64,000 bases of DNA, taken from the NCBI GenBank assembly GCA_963708725.1, contig CAVPTL010000008.1:1-64000 (forward strand), given 5' to 3'. The translations under genes were made by a program, and so were the position numbers. The notes below the pieces were generated by a model, which did not search any database, had not been told where the DNA came from, and saw nothing but the letters and a program-made list of their open reading frames with translations. This DNA comes from CAVPTL01 sp963708725 (GTDB lineage: Bacteria > Actinomycetota > Thermoleophilia > Gaiellales > JAICJC01). The first letter of the stretch is position 1; each line of letters starts with the position of its first letter. Below are positions 46,239 to 54,389 of the stretch, piece after piece.

Positions 46239-46315
46239 CTCACCCACCTCCGGGTACGCAGCGGCACCCGCTTGGTGGCGGTGGGTGAGAGAAGAACGCA
46301 GACCGGGTGAGTATA
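46239..46315 (-). promoter_or_regulatory. rpoD promoter -10 and structured 5' leader
   Basis: On the minus strand TATACT (46315 to 46310) is a strong -10 element. The leader then contains 10-bp perfect inverted arms (CTCACCCACC at 46280-46289 read on minus, complement at 46239-46248) enclosing a smaller CGGGT/ACCCG stem. The hairpin ends about 36 nt before the start codon and could affect translation or transcript stability. Confidence 0.5.
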
Positions 46316-46434
46316 GCCCCGGTTTGGGGGATTCGAAAGTCTCCGTTTGGAAAAACCCTTCCAGAAACGGACAAATTGCGTGCCCAAAACGCAAACGTGT
46401 GCTCGCTCACCAGCGCTCAAGCTAGCCTTCCTGG

Positions 46435-47277
46435 ATGCCCGAGTTGCCCGAACTGGAGGCCTTTGTCATAGCCCAACGCGAGGCTCTGACGAGCGAGCCG
46501 ATCGCCGCCATTCCGGTTGCACATTTCGCGACCGTAAAAACGATCGAGCCCCCACTCAAATCACTTGTCGGGCAGCGCTTTATGTCGGTGGGGCGACGCG
46601 CCAAAAGACTGCTATTCGAGGCCGACGACCGAAACACGCTGATGGTGCATCTGATGTCAGCCGGAAAGCTCACGATCGCAAACAAGCACACGCGCTCGGC
46701 GGTGCTGGTGGTTGGCTTCGAATCCGGTACCGAACTGATCATGACCGAGGGCGGATCAAAACGTCGCGCCGGAGCGTGGCTGCTGTCACCGGCAGAGCTC
46801 GCCCAGGAGCTTGCACACATCGGCCCCGAGCCACTCGATCCAGCGTTCACCGTCGAGGTGCTGGCACGCCAAGCCCACGAGCATCCGCACCTGCTGCACG
46901 GATTTCTCCGCGACCAGCGGGCGATCGCCGGTATCGGCCGGGCCTTTGCCAACGAGATCCTGCACGCCGCGATGCTCTCGCCGAACACCCGGTCGGCCAA
47001 GCTGGACGAGGCCGAGCTCGAACGGTTGCATGCCGCGATCGTCGACGTGCTGAGCTCCGCGGTCGAGCGGCTGATTCCCCTCTCCACCAAGGGTCTGACC
47101 ACCAAGGCCGACCGCGGCTACGTCGTGCATGACCGTAAGGGTGCCCTCTGTCCGCGCTGCGGCGATCAAATCCGAACGGTCTCCTTCGACGAATACACCG
47201 TGTACTACTGCGCGACCTGCCAGACCGGCGGGCGCGTGCTCGCCGATCGGCGGATGTCGCGTCTGCTGCGCGACTGA
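46435..47277 (+). CDS. mutM: Formamidopyrimidine-DNA glycosylase/endonuclease VIII family
   Basis: 280-aa base-excision repair glycosylase/AP lyase. The mature N terminus PELPE supplies the catalytic proline and glutamate. Further landmarks are GRRAKRLLFE, HLMSAGKL, IAGIGRAFANEILHAAMLSP (H2TH motif) and a C-terminal zinc finger with CPRCGDQI and YYCATCQTGG. Some residues differ from textbook Fpg (HLMSAGKL instead of HLGMTG), so an Nei-like or AP-site preference is possible. It is divergent from rpoD. Confidence 0.86.
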   Translation: MPELPELEAFVIAQREALTSEPIAAIPVAHFATVKTIEPPLKSLVGQRFMSVGRRAKRLLFEADDRNTLMVHLMSAGKLTIANKHTRSAVLVVGFESGTELIMTEGGSKRRAGAWLLSPAELAQELAHIGPEPLDPAFTVEVLARQAHEHPHLLHGFLRDQRAIAGIGRAFANEILHAAMLSPNTRSAKLDEAELERLHAAIVDVLSSAVERLIPLSTKGLTTKADRGYVVHDRKGALCPRCGDQIRTVSFDEYTVYYCATCQTGGRVLADRRMSRLLRD

Positions 47278-47295
47278 CCTACCATCCGGGAGACC

Positions 47296-48270
47296 ATGAA
47301 CCCCACCACCACATTCAAAGAAGATCTTCAGTCCGCTGCCCCAGAGGTGCGCCTGGGACTCACCCGCGCCGGCGTCACCGGCGTCCAGAAGGTGATCCGG
47401 ATCGAGCACGCCGGCTCCGAGCTCCTGTACTACGCCGACGTCGACTGCTACGTCGATCTCGACCCGAGCCAGAAGGGCGTGCACATGTCCCGCTTCCCCG
47501 AGATGGTGGCCGAGGCCATCGACTCGGTCGTGATCGGCGAGGCCCTGCACGTCGAGGATCTTGCCGAGCACATCGCCGCCGGCGTCGTCGAGCGCCAGAA
47601 GGCGGTGCGGTCGGAGGTCACGATCCGCGCGAAGTTCCCGGTCACCCGGCGCACGCCGGTGACCGACCTGCCGACGCAGGAGATCTACCACCTGATCGGC
47701 CACGCGCTTGTCAACGGATCGAGCGCCCGGCGGATGGTTGGAGTCGAGGTGCGTGGGCTCAACGCCTGCCCGTGTGCTCAGGGGCTGGTGCGCGAGCGGG
47801 CCTCGGGCAAGCTCACCGAGGCGGGCTATGACCAGAGCCAGATCGACGAGATTTTCGAGCTGCTGCCGGCGGCGACGCACAACCAGCGGGCCGAGGCCAC
47901 ACTGATGATCGGCACCAAGCGCGAGGTCGATGCACGTGACCTGATCGGGATCGCCGAGCGCTCGATGAGCGCGCCGGTGTTCGAGCTGCTGAAGCGCCCC
48001 GACGAGCTGTACGTGGTCGAGCAGGCGCATCTGCACCCGCGGTTTGTCGAGGACTCGGTACGGCTGATGGTGGCCGGCACGCTCGAGCACTACCCCGATC
48101 TCTCCGACGGCTGCTTCGTGCTCTCCCGCCAGGTCAACTTCGAGACCATCCACAACCACGATGTGCTGGCCGAGCGGCATGGCGTCGTATCCGAACTGCG
48201 GGCCGACCTCGAGGGCGACCCGGCCGGCGCCGGCCATACGACCGCGCGCGCCTGGCTCGAGGGCGCGTAG
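47296..48270 (+). CDS. folE2: GTP cyclohydrolase FolE2 (MptA/GCYH-IB)
   Basis: 324-aa metal-dependent first enzyme of tetrahydrofolate synthesis, unrelated in cofactor choice to zinc-only FolE. Signature blocks: VGVEVRGLNACPCAQGLVRE (metal Cys in the NACPCAQ motif), TRRTPVTDLPTQEIY, ATHNQRAEATLMIG and VNFETIHNHDVLAERHG. It follows mutM by 18 bp. With thyX and a pteridine-reductase-like SDR nearby it forms a folate-themed neighbourhood. Confidence 0.9.
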   Translation: MNPTTTFKEDLQSAAPEVRLGLTRAGVTGVQKVIRIEHAGSELLYYADVDCYVDLDPSQKGVHMSRFPEMVAEAIDSVVIGEALHVEDLAEHIAAGVVERQKAVRSEVTIRAKFPVTRRTPVTDLPTQEIYHLIGHALVNGSSARRMVGVEVRGLNACPCAQGLVRERASGKLTEAGYDQSQIDEIFELLPAATHNQRAEATLMIGTKREVDARDLIGIAERSMSAPVFELLKRPDELYVVEQAHLHPRFVEDSVRLMVAGTLEHYPDLSDGCFVLSRQVNFETIHNHDVLAERHGVVSELRADLEGDPAGAGHTTARAWLEGA

Positions 48271-48274
48271 CCGT

Positions 48275-49213
48275 CTAGATCGGGTCGCGCCGCCACAGCT
48301 CGGCGGCCACCAGCTCGGCCACGTGGTGCTCGATCAGCGACCGGACCACCGGATCGCCGCCATCCCCAAGCGGGATATCGAGCGCGGCTCCGGCCACCGG
48401 TCCGCCGACGGTGACCACCGGAAACCCACGCTCTGAAGCCCACTCCAGCACCTCGGCCTCCCATGCCGACCCGCACAGCATCAAGACACCCAGACCCGGC
48501 CGTTTACTGAGGTAGACGTCGACGTGCGACCAATCTCCGGTCTCGCAGGCGTCGGCGCGCACCCGCGGTACCTCTCGCAGCATCAGGGCCGACTGCTCGG
48601 CCGAGCCGATTCGCTCGGCGGGCGCCAGTACGTGGAGGGCCTCGCCCTGGAGCAGCGCGACCGCCTGGCCGAGCCACGCGTCGCGGCCGGCGAGGAGCGT
48701 TTCCGAGGCGTCGGCCGCGGCTCGAATCCGGGCGGCAGAGACGCCCGCGATCATGTGCAGAAGGGCGAGAGTGGCCTGATAGGTTCGACAGGCGATGCCC
48801 GATACCTCCTCGCCGGCGTACAGCGGAAGGCAGCGGTCGACTTCCAATCCCAGTGCGGAGTCCGGCGTATTGGTAAGACCAAAAAGCGAGCTTAATCCGG
48901 CGTGAACACGCATCGCTGCGAGGGTCTCGGCCGAGCCCCCGGTCGCAGAAATGGCGATCGCGGTGGTGTTTGGCGCCGGGGGTTGGGGCGCGCCGCTCGA
49001 TGCCATCTCGGCGTTGGCGTCGATGCCGCGAGCGCGCAGTCCGGCCGCGACGGTCATCGCCGCAAATCTCGACGACCCCATTCCAAGCATGACCACGCGG
49101 CGGCCGTCGATGTCAATTCCCGGCCCGCTGGGATACGCATCGGCAAGCGCACGCAGCGACGCGGGCGAGCCAAGCACATCGTCGAGGAAGAGTTCGGGGT
49201 GCATGTCACTCAT
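48275..49213 (-). CDS. SIS-domain sugar-phosphate isomerase-like protein (GlmS isomerase-domain type)
   Basis: 312 aa with tandem SIS domains: DGRRVVMLGMGSSRFAAMTV opens the first, TTAIAISATGGSAETLAAMR carries its phosphate-binding Ser-rich loop, and a second domain around VLMLCGSAWEAEVLEWA is less conserved. No glutamine amidotransferase domain is present. The ATG at 49213 overlaps the kinase gene stop. Next to a glucosamine-kinase-like gene, deamination or isomerisation of an aminosugar phosphate is plausible. Confidence 0.8.
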   Translation of the reverse strand: MSDMHPELFLDDVLGSPASLRALADAYPSGPGIDIDGRRVVMLGMGSSRFAAMTVAAGLRARGIDANAEMASSGAPQPPAPNTTAIAISATGGSAETLAAMRVHAGLSSLFGLTNTPDSALGLEVDRCLPLYAGEEVSGIACRTYQATLALLHMIAGVSAARIRAAADASETLLAGRDAWLGQAVALLQGEALHVLAPAERIGSAEQSALMLREVPRVRADACETGDWSHVDVYLSKRPGLGVLMLCGSAWEAEVLEWASERGFPVVTVGGPVAGAALDIPLGDGGDPVVRSLIEHHVAELVAAELWRRDPI

Positions 49214-50393
49214 GGGGGTGCTCCAAAAGCCAGCGCATGCCGCCTTCGGCGACCGGCATCCATTCGGGGAGGTAGGTGGCGGCGTAGGTGTACTCGTAGC
49301 ACTCCTTCTCGAACTCGAAGGCGTGCAGCAACTCTCGATCGACCGGGCCGTACGCCTCGAGGAACCGCGCGCGGGCACGGCTGATCCACTCCTCCGCGTC
49401 TGCGAGATGCCCCGGCCATGAGTCGGCGACGACGAACCGCGCGACGTGATCGAACGAGCGCAGCATCGCCGCCACGTCACGCAGCGGCGGTGCGGCGGCG
49501 GCGCGCTGGGCGAGTGATCGGGCGGGCTCGCCCTCGAAGTCGACTATGAGCAACCGGCCGTCGGGTGCGCGCAGCACCTGGCCGATATGGAGATCGCCGT
49601 GAACGCGCGACACCGTGGGCGGCGACACCGGGTGGCGAAGCAGCTCGAGTTGTGCGCCGATCACGTCGGCGTGCTCGACCAGGAGCTGTCGACTCGACCC
49701 CGCCGCCAGCTCGATCGCCCGGGCGAGCTGCACCGTCGCAGCGTCGGCCCAGGCGGCGGTCTGCGCCGCAGTCGCGGTCGCCGTACCAAGCTCGGCCAGC
49801 GCGCGCTCGAGCCGGGCGACGACGTCCCCCACCGCGGCGGCCGGGCGCGCGTCTCCCTCGCGCACCGCCGCGGCGGCCAGCGTCCAGCCGTCCACCGCAT
49901 TGGCGATGTAGTCCTGCACCAGCACCAGCGGGTGCCCGTTCCAAAACGCCGCCCCCCGGTAGGCCGAAACACAGTCCACGCCCATCGCGGTGAGGCTCTC
50001 ACCCAGCTCGATCTCGGGATGGGCACCGGCCTCGAGCCGACGGTAGATCTTTGCCACCAGCCGCTCGCCGACGACAATCGACGTGTTGCTCTGGTCGTGG
50101 CCGATCGCGCGCTCGCCGGTCGCAGGCTCGATCCCGTCGCCCGGCGTGAACCGAAACCCGCCCCGCTCGCCGCCGGCGGCAACCAGTGCGACCAATGCGG
50201 CGCCCACGTCGCCCTCGACCCACAGATAGCGATCGCCGCCGCCGTCGCGGGTCGCGACGTCGACCACACTCAGGTACGCACCGGCCCCCAGCTCGAGCCG
50301 GTCGAGCTCGGTGATCGCGGTGATCGCGCCGCCCTTGCCGCCGTACCAACGAGCGGCGGCTATCTGATCAGCGCTGGGCGGCGACGCGTTCAA
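49206..50393 (-). CDS. Maltokinase-fold sugar kinase (glucosamine kinase-like)
   Basis: 395 aa. The N-terminal cap begins ARWYGGKG, typical of maltokinase-like proteins. The catalytic motif is HGDLHIGQVL (about residue 265) and the Mg2+ motif VDFEGEP. The C terminus has EKECYEYTYAATYLPEW. Related actinobacterial proteins include glucosamine kinases encoded beside SIS-domain proteins, matching this context; true maltokinases usually accompany trehalose synthase, which is absent. The ATG lies 26 bp inside the end of the glycosyltransferase gene. Confidence 0.8.
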   Translation of the reverse strand: MNASPPSADQIAAARWYGGKGGAITAITELDRLELGAGAYLSVVDVATRDGGGDRYLWVEGDVGAALVALVAAGGERGGFRFTPGDGIEPATGERAIGHDQSNTSIVVGERLVAKIYRRLEAGAHPEIELGESLTAMGVDCVSAYRGAAFWNGHPLVLVQDYIANAVDGWTLAAAAVREGDARPAAAVGDVVARLERALAELGTATATAAQTAAWADAATVQLARAIELAAGSSRQLLVEHADVIGAQLELLRHPVSPPTVSRVHGDLHIGQVLRAPDGRLLIVDFEGEPARSLAQRAAAAPPLRDVAAMLRSFDHVARFVVADSWPGHLADAEEWISRARARFLEAYGPVDRELLHAFEFEKECYEYTYAATYLPEWMPVAEGGMRWLLEHPHE

Positions 50394-51651
50394 TCAACTC
50401 CGCCGCCTTGACCGTCCCGGGGCTTCCCTGCAACCGACCGGCGATCGCGGCCATGCCTGCGCGCAGCGGCTGGTCGGCCACCAGACGATCGATCGCGGAG
50501 GTCAGCGCATCGGGCTCGAACGAGTACGTCGGCAGTCGCACACCAAAGCCCGTCTCGTCCACGCGCTGGGCGTTGTCGTACTGATCCCAGAACAGCGGCA
50601 AAACGATCATTGGCTTGCCATGGTGGAAGCACTCGGTGGTGGTGTTGTTGCCGCCGTGGGTGATGACCACATCGACCTGCGGCAGGATCGCCGGCTGCGG
50701 CAGGAACTCCTCACCCCACATGTTCTCGGCGAGCTCATACTCGTCGTGGCAGGGGCCTTTCGAGACGATGTAGCGGTTTCGGGTCTCGCCCAGCACCTCG
50801 ACCAGCCGCTTCATCAACGCGACATCGGCCGAGCCGAGCGAGCCGAGCGAGAGGTAGACCAGCGCCCCGTCACCGGCTCGCAGTTGCTCGGGAATCTGGA
50901 ACTCGCTGTCTGAGCTGCGCACGCACGAGTCGAGCCGGTGCCAGCTCGGGCCGAGAGGGCGGCTTCGCGAGTAGTCGGTCTCGCGCGGGTACACGTACAG
51001 ATTCAGATCAGGGCTCTCGAGCATGAACTCGAGTTCGGGTAGCGCCGGTGCACCGGCCTCCTGCATGAACTCGTTGAAGCGCGTCCACGTCTCGAGGTGT
51101 GTACGTCGAAACTCGTCGTGAAACGCCCCCCACTGGGAACGGTCGGCCTGGGGCAGCCCCGAGAACACCGGAGCGATGTCGGGGTCGCGAACCTCCAGCG
51201 GGTTACACGAGACGATCCGTACCCACGGCACGCCGCAGGCCGAGAGCGCGGGGAACGCGACCACGTTGTCTTCGACGATCACGTCGGGGGCGACCTCGGC
51301 GATGATCTCCTCCAGACGCGGGTTGACGTACCGCGACCCGTCGACCAGCGCCTCGTAGGTGGGCTGGATGAAGCTTCCGAGCTGCTCGATCGTCGGCGTG
51401 CGGAACACCGGCGCGGTGTCGCGGATGAAGTCCTTCCAAAACTGGCCGGGCACCTCGGGCTCGGTGGGCGCCGGGCCGAGTCGCATCAGCCGCTCTTCGA
51501 AGCCGCGGGCCTCGAGCGTGCCCGCGAACGACTCCTCGAGAATGAAGACCACGCGATGGCCGTGCTCGCGCAAGACCTCGCCGATGCCAACACAGTTGTT
51601 GGTGGGCCCGTAGGCCCCCTCGGGGAAGAACACCACACACTTGCCACTCAC
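50368..51651 (-). CDS. UGT/MGT-type glycosyltransferase
   Basis: 427-aa GT-B fold enzyme. The N-terminal acceptor domain starts KCVVFFPEGAYGPTNNCVGI. The C-terminal donor motif is QPAILPQVDVVITHGGNNTT followed by PLFWDQYDNAQRVDETGFGV (PSPG-like box). It resembles macrolide or natural-product glycosyltransferases acting on small hydrophobic acceptors with a nucleotide sugar. First gene of a three-gene operon with the sugar kinase and the SIS protein, hinting that the operon prepares and transfers an aminosugar. The acceptor is unknown. Confidence 0.82.
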   Translation of the reverse strand: MSGKCVVFFPEGAYGPTNNCVGIGEVLREHGHRVVFILEESFAGTLEARGFEERLMRLGPAPTEPEVPGQFWKDFIRDTAPVFRTPTIEQLGSFIQPTYEALVDGSRYVNPRLEEIIAEVAPDVIVEDNVVAFPALSACGVPWVRIVSCNPLEVRDPDIAPVFSGLPQADRSQWGAFHDEFRRTHLETWTRFNEFMQEAGAPALPELEFMLESPDLNLYVYPRETDYSRSRPLGPSWHRLDSCVRSSDSEFQIPEQLRAGDGALVYLSLGSLGSADVALMKRLVEVLGETRNRYIVSKGPCHDEYELAENMWGEEFLPQPAILPQVDVVITHGGNNTTTECFHHGKPMIVLPLFWDQYDNAQRVDETGFGVRLPTYSFEPDALTSAIDRLVADQPLRAGMAAIAGRLQGSPGTVKAAELIERVAAQR

Positions 51652-51726
51652 CGGCTATCGCCCTCCTGGTATGCCTCGGGGCGAGCAGCAACGGCTGCCC
51701 GCCCCGAAATCCGGCGTGTCAATTGG

Positions 51727-52347
51727 TCAGACCGCTGCGGCCGAATGAGCCTCGGCGTAGCGCTCCGCGACCTTCGACCAGTCGACCACGTTGAAGATCG
51801 CGGCCAGGTAGTCAGGTCGGCGGTTTTGATACTTCAGGTAGTACGCGTGCTCCCACACGTCGATGCCGAGGATCGGCGTCTGACCGTCGGACAGCGGCGA
51901 GTCCTGATTGGGCGTCGAGACGACCTTGAGTGCGCCGCCGTCGACCACGAGCCACGACCAGCCCGAACCGAACCGGGCCACACCAGCGTCCGAAAGCTGC
52001 TTCTTGAGGTCGTCGAGGCTGCCGAACGCCGAGTCGATGGCGTCGCCGAGTTCGCCACTGGGGGCGCCGCCGCCATTGGGGCCGAGCACCGTCCAAAACA
52101 GCGAGTGATTGGCATGGCCACCGGCGTTGTTGCGCACGGGGCCCTGCTTGTCGGCCGGGAGCGACGAGAGGTTCTTGAGCACCTCTTCGACGGGCTTATC
52201 GGCCCATTCGGTGCCCTCGAGGGCGGCGTTTGCCTTGTCGACGTAGGCCTGATGATGCTTGTCGTGATGAATCCGCATCGTCTGCTCGTCGATGTGTGGC
52301 TCAAGCGCGTTGTAGTCGTAAGGCAGGTCGGGTACTGAGTACGCCAT
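51727..52347 (-). CDS. sodA: Superoxide dismutase (Fe/Mn)
   Basis: 206 aa. DLPYDYNALEPHIDEQTM and HHDKHHQAYVDKAN provide the first metal His residues, HANHSLFWTVLGP the second and DVWEHAYYLKYQNRRPDYL the Asp/His ligands. The residues near the metal do not settle Fe or Mn, but GGHANHS and GGGAPSGEL are Mn-leaning. No signal peptide, so cytosolic. The start is at MAYSVPDLP (52347); longer in-frame extensions lack a ribosome site. Confidence 0.94.
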   Translation of the reverse strand: MAYSVPDLPYDYNALEPHIDEQTMRIHHDKHHQAYVDKANAALEGTEWADKPVEEVLKNLSSLPADKQGPVRNNAGGHANHSLFWTVLGPNGGGAPSGELGDAIDSAFGSLDDLKKQLSDAGVARFGSGWSWLVVDGGALKVVSTPNQDSPLSDGQTPILGIDVWEHAYYLKYQNRRPDYLAAIFNVVDWSKVAERYAEAHSAAAV

Positions 52348-52427
52348 ATCTGCTCCTTCCGGGAGGCTTCGAGGTTCGTCTGAAATACCACGCACTAGCA
52401 TATCTACCGGTGAAGGAAATCGACGGC

Positions 52428-53135
52428 ATGCGGGTGCTCGTCTCCGGCGGCGCGGATCGCGTCGGCCGAGCGATCGCGCTCGACCTCGCCAAAGCCGGCG
52501 CCGACGTCGTGATCAGCTACCACTCCTCCGATGTCGCGGCGACCGAGACCGTGGCCCGGATCCAGGCGCTCGGCCGGCGCTCCGGCGCCCGAGCTGCCGA
52601 TGCCACAGAGCCCGCTCAGATGGCCGGCCTGGTGGTGTGGGCAGCCAAGGAGCTCGGCGGCCTCGACGCCTATGTCCACTGCCCGTCGGGCGGCTTCGTG
52701 CCAGGGCGGCCAGAGGCAATCGACGAGCAGCTGTGGAACTCGTCCTTCGACACCACCGCCAAGGGATTCTTCTTCGCCGCCCAGGCGGCCCGCGAGCAGA
52801 TGCTGACCGACGGCGGGGTGATCGTCGCCATCACCGACGTCGCCGGGTTGCAGGCATGGCCGCTGTTCGCCGCCCACGGCGCCGCCAAGGCGGCACAGAT
52901 CCACCTGGTCAAGACGCTCGCGCTGGCCTGGGGTCCCGACGGGATCCGAGTGTGCGGCGTCGCACCGGGGCCGGTGTTGATGCCCGACGGCGTGCGCGGG
53001 GATAACGAGGAGACGGCACTCGAGCGCCACGGCACCCCGCAGGACGTGAGCCACGCGGTCAGGTTCTGTCTCGAGTCCGAGTTCGCGACCGGGCAAAACG
53101 TGATCGTCGACGGAGGGAGACTGCTGCGCCCATGA
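52428..53135 (+). CDS. Pteridine-reductase-like SDR with catalytic Tyr replaced by His
   Basis: 235 aa. The cofactor motif SGGADRVGRAIA has the TGxxxRxG form of PTR1/FolM pteridine reductases rather than TGxxxGIG. ITDVAG places an Asp where classical SDRs have Ser, again as in PTR1/FolM. The YxxxK pair reads HGAAK, so the catalytic Tyr is His. The C-terminal ATGQNVIVDGG is normal. It overlaps the following VOC gene by 4 bp and is close to thyX and folE2. It may reduce pterins or folate in place of DHFR, if His can serve; otherwise it is a divergent SDR. A GTG at 52410 is an alternative start. Confidence 0.72.
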   Translation: MRVLVSGGADRVGRAIALDLAKAGADVVISYHSSDVAATETVARIQALGRRSGARAADATEPAQMAGLVVWAAKELGGLDAYVHCPSGGFVPGRPEAIDEQLWNSSFDTTAKGFFFAAQAAREQMLTDGGVIVAITDVAGLQAWPLFAAHGAAKAAQIHLVKTLALAWGPDGIRVCGVAPGPVLMPDGVRGDNEETALERHGTPQDVSHAVRFCLESEFATGQNVIVDGGRLLRP

Positions 53136-53563
53136 GCTTTCGGCCCCGGATCACGCTGGTCACCCTGGGAGTCTCCGACCTCGATCGCGCGATCGGCTTC
53201 TATCGGGCATTGGGTTGGGAGCCGGCACGGGTGATCGATGGAGACGTGGCGTTCTTTCAGATGGGCGGTATGGGCATGGCCCTGTGGGGTCGCGACAAAC
53301 TCGCCGCCGATAGCCACGCCGAGGACGCCGGCGGGTTCGGCGGGGTCACGCTCGCACACAACGCGGAGTCTCCTGAGGCCGTTGACGCCATCATCGAGGT
53401 GGTGCGAGCGGCCGGTGGAACGATCGCGCGTGAGCCGACTGCGACCGAATGGGGCGGTTATGGCGCCATCTTCCACGATCCCGACGGCCACCCGTGGGAA
53501 GTCGCACACAACCCGTTCTGGGAGCTTCGTGACGACGGCAGCATCCACATCCCCACGGCCTGA
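53132..53563 (+). CDS. VOC/glyoxalase-family protein
   Basis: 143 aa, starting at ATG 53132 overlapping the SDR stop (ATGA). RITLVTLGVSDLDRAIGFYR is the first unit of a VOC fold and ATEWGGYGAIFHDPDGHPWE the second, with a candidate metal Glu in HPWEV. Similar proteins include fosfomycin/bleomycin-type binding proteins and lyases of unknown substrate. It is probably cotranscribed with the SDR and thyX. Confidence 0.8.
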   Translation: MSFRPRITLVTLGVSDLDRAIGFYRALGWEPARVIDGDVAFFQMGGMGMALWGRDKLAADSHAEDAGGFGGVTLAHNAESPEAVDAIIEVVRAAGGTIAREPTATEWGGYGAIFHDPDGHPWEVAHNPFWELRDDGSIHIPTA

Positions 53564-53592
53564 GTTCGATCCGGCGGCCTTGCTAGGGTGGC

Positions 53593-54294
53593 ATGATGGC
53601 GACGATGGAGACCACCCGGCAGATCCCCGTGCTCGACCACGGCTTCGTGCGGCTCGACCAGGCCATGGCCGACGATCTCTCGGTCGTCAACGCCGCCCGC
53701 GTCTCGTTTGCCCAGCAGGTCGACGAGATGACCCCGCGCGAAGAGGGTCTGATCCGATTCTTGATGCGCGAGCGGCACGGCACGCCGTTTGAGCACAACG
53801 CGTTTCGGTTCCATGTCAAGACGCCGATCTTCGTGTGCCGCGAGTGGATGCGCCACCGGGTCGGCTCGTTCAACGAGTGGTCGGGACGCTACTCCCAGCT
53901 CGAACCCGAGTTCTATATCCCCGCCGCCGAGGACGTTCGGACGCAGGTGGGGAAGCCCGGCGCCTACTCGTTCGAGCAGGTGCCGGCCGAGCTTGCCGAG
54001 TCGACTCGCGCGGCCCAGCAGCGGGTGTACGACCTTGCGTATCGCACCTACCTCGAGCAACTCGAGCAGGGGGTCGCGAAGGAGCTCGCCCGTAACGTGC
54101 TGCCGGTCGCCATCTACACGCAGTTCTACTGGACGCTGAACGCGCGCAGCCTCATGAACTTCCTGTCGTTGCGAAATGCCGAGACGGCCCAGCGCGAGAT
54201 CCGGGTATACGCGGCGGCGCTTGAGCAACTGTTTGCGAGCGAGATGCCGATCACGTATGAGGCGTTCGTCGCCAACGACCGCCGCTCGCCCTAA
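53593..54294 (+). CDS. thyX: Flavin-dependent thymidylate synthase
   Basis: 233-aa ThyX converting dUMP to dTMP with methylenetetrahydrofolate and NADPH via FAD. The ThyX motif is MRHRVGSFNEWSGRYS (RHRx7S with extensions), preceded by HGTPFEHNAFRFHVKTPIF. RNVLPVAIYTQFYWTLNARS and the C-terminal substrate-binding segment complete the domain. Because ThyX regenerates tetrahydrofolate directly, the cell needs little DHFR, which makes the pteridine-reductase-like SDR 460 bp upstream interesting. Confidence 0.95.
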   Translation: MMATMETTRQIPVLDHGFVRLDQAMADDLSVVNAARVSFAQQVDEMTPREEGLIRFLMRERHGTPFEHNAFRFHVKTPIFVCREWMRHRVGSFNEWSGRYSQLEPEFYIPAAEDVRTQVGKPGAYSFEQVPAELAESTRAAQQRVYDLAYRTYLEQLEQGVAKELARNVLPVAIYTQFYWTLNARSLMNFLSLRNAETAQREIRVYAAALEQLFASEMPITYEAFVANDRRSP

Positions 54295-54329
54295 CGCGAT
54301 TTGGGGAGTACGCCAAACGTAAAGTTTTT

Positions 54330-54389
54330 GTGTGCAATCCACCCGACGGGGTGATACCGGGTGAGAGGGGTCGCGCCTTTAGTGTGACC
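54330..54389 (+). promoter_or_regulatory. Leader of the GGDEF gene, small hairpin only
   Basis: 95 bp separate thyX and the GGDEF gene. A CACCC-GACG-GGGTG hairpin is visible near 54341-54354. It lacks the conserved GEMM-type c-di-GMP riboswitch core, so no riboswitch is called. Confidence 0.25.

Noticed and set aside
46786..48237. Long minus-strand open frame of 483 aa across mutM and folE2
   Set aside because: It is antisense to two clearly recognised genes and shows no domain; high GC makes such shadow frames common.
54295..54389. c-di-GMP (GEMM) riboswitch upstream of the GGDEF gene
   Set aside because: A short hairpin and an ACGCCAAACG-like string are present, but the conserved three-way core and tetraloop receptor of GEMM RNAs are not.
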